Position numbers and translations under genes: made by a program. From contig CM034312.1 in NCBI GenBank assembly GCA_019925795.1, positions 21,355,914 to 21,419,913 on the forward strand: a stretch of DNA of 64,000 nt. The letters are read 5' to 3'. A model generated the notes under the pieces. That model did not search any database. It saw only the letters and a program-made list of their open reading frames with translations, and was not told the origin of the DNA. Positions 39,601 to 51,600 of this stretch are shown here, in pieces. Every line of letters starts with the position of its first letter. The first letter of the stretch is position 1. The stretch comes from Dendrobium chrysotoxum (taxonomy: Eukaryota > Streptophyta > Magnoliopsida > Asparagales > Orchidaceae).

Positions 39601-42600
39601 AATTTTCCAAAAGTGTCTCATATGCAAAAAGGTACCTCCTCTTGCCGCATATAACGCCATAATTCCCCCAAAATAGGCAGAAATCCAATCCATGTGCTTC
39701 AGTTAGAATCAAGAGAGATGGCTCGCAGTTCTATTGTACTTAGAATATTTAATAGCATACTTATTGACATTATAAATAGCGTTAAACAGGAAGAAATAGT
39801 TTATAAATCGAATTGCCATAAAATATTTATCCATGGCTTAATTGGATAAGGGAATGTCTTAACACCTAGGATGCATAAATTATTCATAAAGAAACAAACA
39901 ACAAAGATAACTTGCTAGTATGGAAATATCGTATCAAATAAAACAACAGGAAACTTATAAATCATAGCCTGCGATAAATTCAATAAAAATAATTTAACAG
40001 ACAATTAAAAAAAGAAATGTATCACTAATAAAAGGAAAAAGGCTCTACCTCTCCTGCGATGTTAACCAAGGTCACTCGTGTAAGTTCAAACCCAATGGCA
40101 GTCACACACTGGTAAGAAAAATAAGCCAATCAACTGTCATATAATCATAAGAATAAGATGACATCAAGTAGCGTATACAAGACTGGATCAAGCACTAAAT
40201 GAACAAACCGTAATCAAAGAAAAGTTTTCTAAGTAACATGCATCTTGAACATTAAAATTTAGTAAATTTTGTTCTTGAGCTTCTTCTAAATGTAATTAGA
40301 AAGAACACAAGAAGTTGTAAAATGTAGACAATAAAGGGAACAAGAACAGTCATAACTCATAACTGACTTTACATAAAGCATTTAGAGAAAATTTTTTGAT
40401 GGGCAAAGTATTTCAACTCTACAACAAGTTAAGCATCTAAATAAACAAAATACAAATCATTATTTTAGAAAGGTCAAAATATGAATTTTAAAAGAAGGAA
40501 TGCCATCAGATTTGTGAGGGAATTATGAGGGTTTATTTAAGGGTAATTAGGTTGTTTTATTGTGAGGAGGTGATTTATGTTTGCTGTAGTTTTCTTAGGA
40601 GTTAGTTCCTAGCGGCCTCTAGGGTTTGTGGGAGCTGCTCGCTATGAAGGTAACTTCTCCCAATCGCGAGCTTCTTCGGCCAAGGGAACCTGCCGCCTGG
40701 AAACAGAGAGTTTAACTCTCTGTTTTCTCTTTTTAACAGGATTTAGCAAATCTTGCACAAATCTTGTACAAATCCTATATCCCGATAGCTCTTAGCTTAA
40801 ATCTTGCTCATATCATGTATAATCCTGTGACAAAGCAGCCTGATTGCAATTAATTACTAATTAGTTAGTGATTAATTTTAAATAATTTTAGTTAATTAGT
40901 ATTAATCGTAAATTAATTATTATTAATTGTAATTAAGTACGATTAATCTTAATTAATCATTAAATAATTCTAATCAACCATTATTAGTTCTAATTAATTA
41001 TAATTAATTATTACAAATAATTATAAAAAAAGGAAAGAAAGAGAAGTACAAGTGCTTCCCTCACCTCGATCCACTTGCCAACTCCGCCGACACCATGCAG
41101 GTATAACCCCCTAAACCTTAAAACTCTGAGAGCCCACTTTCGTCGTTTGCGGCAGACCAGAAAACCGCTCATACACGCCTTTATTGCGTGTGGTGGGATG
41201 GGACCCCAGTGCGGCACCTACGACGAAGCGGGTGATCGCCTAAAACCCCATTTCGGCATTCGCGGCGCACCGAAAAACCGCCTATACACGCCTTTATTGC
41301 GCGTGGTGGGATGGGAACCTAATGTGACGCCTATGGCGAGGCGGGGTTATTTATAAGTACCCTCGAGCGGGGGGAAAGCCAACTATCTTTTAAACAAGTA
41401 CATTCAAAGACCCCATACACGTCTTTATTGCGCGTGGTGAGAATGAAGACTACGGCCGCGGTATCTACGGATACCTATCATACACGTCTTTATTGCGCAT
41501 GGTGGGAAGGCCCAGACTCCTGTAGTTTCCCCTAAACGAGGGAGACGTCGGGAAGCTGTCGAATTTTTGTCTGAAAAGACAAGAACTTGAACAAATTTTG
41601 GACAGCAGGGGACTTAATTCTGGACAGCAGGAAACTCATATTGAACTCAAATGAACATTAAATAAATTAAGATAATGAGGATGACTTAAACATAAAATCA
41701 AACTTAAATCAAAGTTGATTAAATAATGTTGAATTGAATTCATATTTGGACAAGATTTGGGACTTGAACTTGAACATTTAAACTCAAGTAAAAACTTGAT
41801 TTAGACCAAAGGAGACATGGACTTAAAACAAATGACAACAAGTTGAATTCAGACTTGAGCTTGGTTTGGACAGCAGGGAACCATTTCTTGAACTTAAATG
41901 AATGAACTATAAGGACTTGTATTTGAACACAAATCAAATGACTAATCAAGACTTGAACCTAAATAAAATAAGTTTGAACTTGAACTTGATTTGAATATCA
42001 AGTGAACACAATTTGAATGCAAGTAAAAACTTGCAATTTGACTACAAAGGACTTGGACTCGAATCCAGATGGGAAATGAACATGAGCCTAACTTGGTGAT
42101 AACATAAAACTCCAATTTGACTACAAAACTAAGGTGAATGATCAATAAAAAGCTCTATTTGAATGATAACACAATATTCCAATGGAATGTTAAAGAATTA
42201 TCATTTCAATTTGGATGAAATCGCTAATTAAGAAAGATTTGAGTCATTCAAATCTTATGCAAGCAAGCAAGTGGAAGACAAGCTCTCAATGCATGCAAAT
42301 GATGAATGATGAAAACAAAATGGCTTTGAGTATTCAGCCGAGTCAACCTGCGAATGGGAGAAAATGATATCTATATCTATCATGCAATCAAATGCTACTA
42401 GAAGGATTTTGCATGTGATGTATGTTGAATACAGTAGCACCTTCACAATCAACATCTGTATGCAAATAAACAATGGAAATCAAAGAAATGAAAATTGAAG
42501 GGTATATATAGTTGATTGCAAGCAATGATCAACGATACAAGTCCACCATGCAAGTTACAAGGATGATGAATAACTTGATATTCGTCATTACTCACACACA

Positions 42601-45600
42601 AGAAACAAAATTGCAAAGTGAGTGAGCATGAAGAAATGCAATAGTGTTCCTATCACCAGCAACAATTCAACTCCAAGAAAATACATTAGTAAAAGGATCT
42701 TGAATGCACACAGAGGAGGATGAAATTGAAATAACTTGGAGCATTCAGTTAAATCAATATGCAAGCAAAAGCAAGGGATATTTACATCAATTATTCAAAT
42801 GAACATACTAGTCCCCCACGAGCATAAGACTGGTATGCAATGAATATAACAGTGTTCTGCGATCAACATCAAAGCATAAGTAGGCATCAATAAATACATT
42901 CAAACCCGCAAGCAATGTAATGAATATGGTGATTTGCTAGCTATCATGCACGAAGAATGTAGTAGGTCTACAAGCAAAGCAAGAGGAATGTGAAAGAAAC
43001 CACTGAGTTGCTATGAATATGAAAGATCGCAAACAAAAGCATAGAGGAAATGGTGACAAATGAAAGCATCTACAAACTATGTGGCGAGGGGAAGTGAGTA
43101 TGGTAGGATCCTACAGTCAACACTTGTCAAAATACAGATGGATGCACCAGTCTTCTACAATACGAGGCTAATATACATCAAGTGTAATAGTGTTCTACGA
43201 TTGGCTTCAAAGCACAAGTGGATACATCCCAAAAGCAACAAAGTCAGAGTTGATGATATTCTTCGTAACAGTCATGCGAGAAAATGTAGCAGTTCCTATC
43301 GCATTCATATAAGAATATTGGTGAAAGGGTTATAGATGCTTGAGGACACTACAACTTGCCCACAAATGAATGTAGAAAGATTATCATGCATCAATAGTCA
43401 AATACACTGATCCTCATACAGGTAAAGACAGTATGTCCGCAGCATATTCGAGGTACCTACTAATTATTATAGCAAAAACACTATAGCACCTCCACGACCA
43501 ACAATTATCCAACATCAATCAAATACACCGGTCCCCAGCAAATAAGAGGCGGTAGAATGTAACAAATGCAAGTTCCTACGAGCTTCTGTAGGAAATCCGT
43601 TATACACTTAAAATGCCGTCTGCAAGAAGGATGCAAGGGAACTACAGTAAATAGCAACATCTACTAGCCAAAGCAGGAGATTCGTCAGTGCACATCAAGC
43701 TACCTGCAGAAAGCAATAAGCAGTGCACGACAGTCTACCTGTATCTAACGGACAAATGAGTGCAGTACAACGCCACGCCACCGGATCCGCAACATCCTTA
43801 CAAGCAGGCAGAAGGCGTGTACGAACTTCCAAATAGAACGCTGCATTCAAACGAGGGTTTCCAACACAACTGAGCAGCGTCAAATATTACTAAAATAACC
43901 TCGCACGTGCACTGTAATATGTATGCACATAGGTACACCGAAATGCACGTGTAACAGTAAACCTATATGAGCCTCGACGAGCGTGTTATTGGTACACACG
44001 TGACGTCTAGGGATGCTGCGCGGGTTAATAAATTTGAGCACAATCCTCCTAAGCCGGTATATAGGAGTCGACAAGGTTCAACAAATAAGTATAAAATGCC
44101 CTCAAACACCCACATGGGCCTCGACGAGTGTGTTATTGGTACACACGTGACGTCTAGGAATGCTGTGCGGGTTAATAAGTGAATTCAAGTTTGAGCCCGA
44201 TCCTTCTACATGGACGGATAGGAGTCAACACGGCTCAAATTATCAAATAGATATACAGTCAGGGTGTCGACCGGGATATCTGTTTTATACGTTCATATTA
44301 GGCCTTCAAGGCTTATGAACAAAGAAATTCATTAACAAAATTCTAAAGCCTACGAAACCTGATCCTCTGTCGACAGCTCGACAGAATCGACAAGGTTCAA
44401 TCTACAAATGCAAATGACCCCAAACACCCCGATGATGGCCGTGTTGAATGTAGATCTCAACTGGAGGAATTCATAAATACTTTCAAATGCCACTCAAACA
44501 CCCACTAAAAGCCAAAATCCCAAAATTCAAAGATATTTAAAAAAAATGAAATTCAACCATCAAACATTTAAAGCAAAATCCATCCACCCTCCGCAATAAT
44601 TTGCCAAGTGGACAAATTGAAATTTACTTCCGCTCACATAGGGCTAATGCCTAGTCGAAAATATCACTAGGATCAATTCTCAAACAATCTCCTGCCAATA
44701 AGGACGTGGTTCGTGTCCTTTAACCGGCAGTTTCGCCGCCAAATGGCACTGCAGATAAACGGTTATGACCTAGGGCCCTCTGAACTGAGTGATTTTACCA
44801 CCAAATGGCACGATAAGATAGCGGTTATGGCCAGAGCCAATACGTTCCTTAGTGGCATCAAATCCTTGAGATATGAATCAATATGATATGATTGATAAGG
44901 CACAAAGCCCTCTGTTAGCTAAGGTGGATTCAAATTTGTCCCATTAAACAAACATTCATGTCAGGTCTACAAGGTACCCTTGGACGAAGCAACCCGTGGC
45001 TACTGACAAGGATTCTTTTGTCAGGTTAGGTCGACTACCTCCTCTGACTAAGTAGACCAAGGACCACGATGGCCTGGGATGACAGAACCATGGGATCTTG
45101 ATCGGGTCCATCATCCATTCCCCCACCATCCGCTTGAAGTGCAAGATGGTGAAATTTCAATTTTTTAAATATCAAAATTTTTCAATATCAGCCCATGCTG
45201 CTACTATATGCCAAATAATACGTATTCCTACGTATCTGATTGACGACTAGCCTTAATCGAAAGTTCTCTCTCGTTATCGGGAGGGGTAATTAACTATAGG
45301 GGCTTGCGCCTATAGGAAACCAAAACTTAGATCATAAAGTCCTCACAAAATGAGGGCGAAATCTCTGGGTAGTGTTTTATCTACAAACTCATCTGCCTTT
45401 CAAAATTTACCCCGGAACTTAATCCGTTAAAACTCCCCTGAAAAGCAAATAGGGAGGCCGTGGCCGAATTTTTGGAGCCCGCGCTACCATTATTTTAGCT
45501 CCAGTGGCAGATAAGATTAAAGAGAGCCACCTTGGATTGTTTGATCACATAAAACGTCGGTCGTTCGATGACCCAGTTAGGAGAGTAGATGTATTAGATC

Positions 45601-48600
45601 TGGCCTATGTTAAAAAAGGTATAGGTAAACCTAAAAAGACTTGGTTAGAAAGTATTAGAAAAAAAAATTAATTAGATTTAAATGAGAAGTTGACTCTTAA
45701 TGGGGCACAATGGAGAAAAAGAATTTATGTAGCCAACCCCACGTAGTGCGATAAAGGCTTGATGTTGTTGATGTTGTAAATATTCTTTTCAATAAAAATT
45801 TTGTCAAGTTGACAAAAATGTTTGTCCCATTATTTCTTCCCAAAAACTACAAACAAACATCTCCTATATTAATTCCAAGTGAAACATGGGGAGGCCCTCG
45901 AATGTAAAAGCACCTAATGGAAAAAGATGGTTTATCATATTTATTGATGGTCAAACTAAAGTTCATTAGGTATATCTTTCTAAAGGAGAAATTTAACTGA
46001 ACAAACTTTTAAATTTTTTATTTGTTGAACAAAACATAATTTGATTCTAATATTAAAATTTTTAGAATAATTAATGGGGCATAATTATTCAATTCAACTC
46101 TAGATATCTTTTTTTCTGAAAAGAGAACTATGCATCAAAGTTCATGCATGGTAAAACTACAACAAAATGAGGTTGTAAAAAGGAAAAATCATCAACTCAT
46201 GGAAATTGCTAGAGCCAAAATGTTTCGTAATAATGTATCAAAATGATGATGTTCTTACTACATGTTATTTCATAAATTGAATGCTTACATAGCTTTTCAA
46301 CATTGACACAACTTTAGCTACATTTCAAAATTACAAACGTAGCACTAGAGTCATCTCTCCAATACCTATATAAGTCATTGGTGGTACTTCCTTTATTCGC
46401 ATATATGGCAATTCTAAAACCCAAAAATGTATTTTTCTAAGATCGTAGCACTAAAGTCATCTCTCCAATACCTTTAAAAGCCCTTGGTGGTACTTCCTTT
46501 ATTCACATATATGACAAACCTAAAACCCAAAAATGTGCATTTCTAAGATATTCTCCTACACAAAAGGAGTATTAAGTGGCACTGGCTAGAAACATGCAAA
46601 TATTATACCTCTATGATGTAAACTACTTTAGAAAATCAGCCTTTACCCAAAGATTCTCTTCAAGAGAAAAGAGCTAGTGAGGAAGACCATTTTTAGAATA
46701 TTACTCGAGCTATTTCCATTCTACCTTCTTTCAATATAAATAATGAAAAAACTAACAAATTTAAAGCACAACATAGACCTGAAATCGAGAAAATAATGAA
46801 CAAGGAACTGCAAGTGCAGGAGACTTGCAACTCCAATCTCCTAAGCTAAGCATTTATTCTAAATGGAAAAAACTGAGCATCTCACAAGTGACTTGCAAAA
46901 CCATAAACCTAAATAGAGCTAAGATAGGGATGCAATTAAGCCGGGACAACCACTGAGCCAACTTGACCTCGACTTGTTAACAAACTTGCGAGTCAAGCTA
47001 TCAAACCGCAAGGCCAAGCTCAGATTATAGCTCATATTTGAGCTTAAGTTCTTGCTTGAGGAGACCTGAATTGTCAGCTCATAGGCTGACTCCATTAAAT
47101 CCATATTCCTAATCATTTCTTCTCCATCATTCGATTTAGGGCATTAAATTTAAACCTGCGAGTTTCGCAAACTCTTCTTCTTCTTCTTTAAACATCGTTG
47201 GTCCTATTAATGCCTTCTCTAGCAATCTCGCGTTGATGCCTTCTCCAATGAGCTACCATCACAAGTCGTGAGCCATCATCAATACACTCTTGAATGAGCT
47301 GCTATTGCAAGTCAATCCATCACCATCAATGCTATCTCTAGCAATTTCTCACGGTGAATGTCTAGCTTATCCCATCAATTTCTATCAATGACATCTCCGG
47401 TGAGTTTCCATCAATGCCAATGAACCCTCGTTGCAAGTGTTTTGAGATTTGGCTCAAGATCATAAGTCTAGCTCGAGCCCACTACTACCTCGATGAGTTG
47501 AGCTCAAGTTCAAGACTGTAATTGGGTAAGCGAGCCGATCTTGAGTTAATTTTGACTCAACTCATTTACACTTATAATCACCGAAAAGCAAGCTCCTAGC
47601 TCACATTTTTTCCTCGGATAATTATGGCATTCCTAAAACATTCAAGAAAGGGGCACCCTCGTACTCAACATGCAATCTCCAACTATGAAGCTTATAGTCA
47701 TCTATCATCTTCATTTCAAGCTCATCACCAATTTGTCAAATGGTTAAGATTGTAAAGCCTACAAGAAGCACAATTAACAACAGCAATGAATGCAATAAAA
47801 GATATCTTGACTTTAGAGAAAAATATAAAACTCCGGATATTGTGGAAATGCTAAGAGAAAAATCTCCTATTGGTTGCAAGTAGGTCTTTAATAACAAATA
47901 CAAGACAAATGGACCTGTGGAGTCAAATACTAGGAAATATTTATGCTAAACTAAACACTACTCAGGTTCTACTATCTTGGCAGCAAACTTAGAATTGAAA
48001 CTTCAATAGCTTCATGTGCCTTCTTGAACGGAGAGTTACAATGATGAAGTCGATATAAAATTAACACCATGGTTTGATGAGTCTGAAATTCATGGAATAA
48101 GTATGCAAGTTTAAAACATCCCTCCGGGGGCTCAAATTGTCCCCTCAAACCAAGTTCGATAAATTCACAAAAGCAATTTGATATCAAGCATACCAAAAAG
48201 CTCAATCCAACCATACTCTATTCTATAAACACGAATGGGATAAGATCACTATCCCCATACTATATGAGGAATTGAGGATGATATAATATTGAATGGTGAT
48301 GATATTCTTTAAATGTAGAGAGTTCGAAAAACATCAAAGCAAAATTTGAGATTAAAGATCTAGTAGGCCTGTCGAGGTACTTCCTCGGTATAGAGGTGGC
48401 AAGCAATAGATGAGGTATTTTAATTCATCAAAAGAATATGTTTTAGACCTCTTAAAAGAGTCCATAACGCAAAGATATAAACTTGTAGATACCCCTATAA
48501 ATCCTAATCTAAATTTTGGAAAGCAATTGGAAGGTACATCAATGAATAAAGGTTGATACTCAAGGCTAGTTGTAAAACTCATCTATCTACCCAAACCCAC

Positions 48601-51600
48601 CTTGATATTTCCTATGAAGTTAGTAATGTGAATAAATACGTGCATTCTCCAACAAATGAAAATTGTATACCAAATTCTAAGGTACCTTCTAGAAAGCCCT
48701 GGACAAGGACTATTTTTCAAAAAGAATAAAGAAATAGATATTAGGGTAGTTACAAACATTAACTATGTAGATTTAGTAAATGATTAAAGATCAAAAACTA
48801 GCCATTAAACTTTTGCGTGAGGAAATATGGCAACCTGGCAAAAGTAACAAATAGACCGTTGTAACCAAGAGTAGTGATGAGGTAGAATTCGAAGTTCTAG
48901 CCCATGAATATGCGAGTTGCATTGGTTAAGAATATTGTTAAATGAGTTGATGATTATAAGAAACAATAACAAGAAAATATATTATGACAACCCAACTTCT
49001 ATTATTATTTCTCATGATCACATTCACCCATCAAAAAAAAAATTGTAATGCATATATCTCTTCATCACAACAAATTAACCCAACATTTATTCAAACCAAC
49101 ATTTGAATAATTAATTAACAAGCAAGGATTATTTGACATGTGTAATCCAGCTTAGGGGGAAATTGCAACATCTAAATACAACAACTATTCATTCACAAGG
49201 TACCTATAGCTAAAATCAATTATAGCTTCCAATAAAATATAAATACAACAACTATGCAAATCTTTGATCATGCGGCCACTCATATCCAATCAAGTTTCCT
49301 GATGTGGATTGAGTCCATTACTCCATTACAAATGCATGAGCTAAAACAGACATCCATATTCAATTGCTATTTAATATGAAGTTATTGCTTTGATTTCCAC
49401 CACTTATTTATCACCTTCAAAGAATAACATAACACCTATTTTATAAAATCAATGCACCATAGGGAATGAAATAATATTTGAAGTCCATCTTTATTTTGTC
49501 TCTTTCCATCATAGTTATAATCTCTAGTTCATGGCTGATTTCAATTAATATTGGCCAGGATGAATGATTCAAGAACATCATAAGCATAGGCTCTTCATCC
49601 AGATCATCATCATTCATCCATGCCAATATAGTTTTTAAAATATTTAAAATTATATAATAAAAACAAATTACACCTTTCCTCCCTTACATTAAATATTTTC
49701 AGTATATATCAAGAACCGTTTTCTATGATGAATCAATGGAAGAACATTAAGTGATATAGAACGAAGCTAGAAATTTGAAATTAATTCCTGATTTGGGGAT
49801 AGATTAAGGAAAGAACAAGAATTCATAAATTCTGGAATTAATTCCAGCAGTTTAGGAAAGAAATCCGGAGTTAATTGATGCTTAGGTGGCTAGAGAAATT
49901 AAAGCAAGAATCAATTTGGATTGATGTGGATTAAATGGCTGCTGTAATTGGGAGATTAATTGGGGGAAATTAATTAAGAGAGAGGGAAGAAAGAGGGCCG
50001 GCCAAGAGAAAGGGAGGAGGGGTTGTCCACATTCAATGAATGTGTCTAGGTGCAATGAATGTTAAAATTGGAATTAATTCCAAATCAATTTCAGATTTTA
50101 ATCAATCCAAGATTGAAGGGGGGGTTTTCTTAAAATATGTTAATTAATTTAAGAAAGGATTTGAATTTCAAATTTATTTGAATTTGAATTCAAAAACTTT
50201 CCAAATTAATATCAAACTAATTTAGGAAAGGGGAAATTAAGGAGGGAAATGGACTAGGGGTCGGCCATGCAAGAGGGGGCTTGATTAGGGATTTGAAATC
50301 CTTTCCAAACAAAGGACATTAATTAAGAAAAGAGGATTAGAGGAGAATCTCTAATTAATATCAGATTGAGGAGATTGGGGATGTTTCCAAATAAGTCAAC
50401 TTATTTTAGGAAAGAATTCAAATTCAAACAATTTTGAATTTTGAATTTCGAAAACTTCCCAAGTTTAGAACAACAACAACAACAACAACAACATCAAGCC
50501 TTTATCCCACTACGTGGGGTCGGCTACATGAATCCTTTTTCTCCATTGTGTCCTGTTAAAAGTCAAATTCTCGTTTAAATCTAATAAAGAAAGATCATTT
50601 CTAATATTTTCTGACCAAGTCTTTTTAGGTCTACCTCTACCTTTCTTAACATAAGTCAAATCTAAGACCTCTACTTTCCTAACCGGGTCATCGGGAGGCC
50701 GCCGTTTTACGTGACCAAACCATCTAAGGCGACTCTCTCTAATCTTATCTTCCACTGGAGCTACTCCAACCTTTTCACGAATATGCTCATTTCGTATCCT
50801 ATCTCTAAGGGTAAAGCCACTCATCCACCTGAGCATCCTCATCTCTGCAACACTTAACTTAGAATTATGCTTCTCTTTTAATGGCCAACATTCGGCACCA
50901 TAAAGCATTGCAGGTCTCACCACCATCTTATAGAATTTTCCCTTAAGTTTGAGGGGTACTTTTCTATCACACAATAAGCCTGATGCATTCCTCCACTTCA
51001 ACCATCCAACTTGGATTCTGCTGATAATATCCCCATCTATATTACCATCACTCTGAACAATAGATCCAAGATATCTAAAACGTGTACTCTTATTAATGAC
51101 TTGATCGGCCAAAGTCACAATGCCCTCACTAGGTCTATTATTACTAAAATTACACTCCATATATTCCGTTTTAGATCTACTCAAACGAAAACCTTTAGAC
51201 TCTAAGGTTGACCTCCACAATTCTAGTTTACCTTCAACTCCCTCTCTAGTCTTATCAACAAGAAGAATATCATCAGCAAAAAGCATACACCAAGGTACAT
51301 CCTCTTGCAAATGTCTAGTGAGAACATCCATGACTAAAGCAAAAAGATATGGGCTTAAGGCTGATCCTTGATGTAATCCAACCGAAATAGGGAAATACTT
51401 GGTCAAACCACCTTGTGTTTGAACACAAGTAATAGCTCCTGCATACATATCTTTAATGATTTGAATATAAGCGTTATTAACTCTTTTCTTTTCAAGAACT
51501 CTCCATAGCACTTCTCTTGGAACTTTATCATATGCTTCTTCTAAATCAATAAATATCATATGTAAATCCTCCTTATTCTCTCTATATTTCTCCATCAAAC

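Larger units (their letters stand above)
40500..45490 (-). repeat. Family X interspersed repeat, right copy
   Basis: The part 41040-44455 matches 1-2320 in reverse orientation. 40500-41040 (AACCCTAGAGGCCGC, AT-rich TAATTA tract) and 44455-45490 appear to belong to the same insertion, but outer ends and TSD are not resolved. Inside are the motif CACGCCTTTATTGCGCGTGG four times (41164-41510) and a region of ACTTGAA-rich degenerate repeats at 41580-42150. It fills a third of SDN5 intron 7. Probably LTR-retrotransposon derived. Confidence 0.6.

Noticed and set aside
41164..41510. CRISPR-like regularly spaced repeats
   Set aside because: Only four copies with uneven spacing, in a plant nuclear repeat whose other copy has diverged; no cas genes.
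40500..45490. TG/CA LTR boundaries for family X
   Set aside because: Candidate ends could be drawn at both sides, but no matching 5-bp TSD was found and the right edge abuts an RTE insertion.
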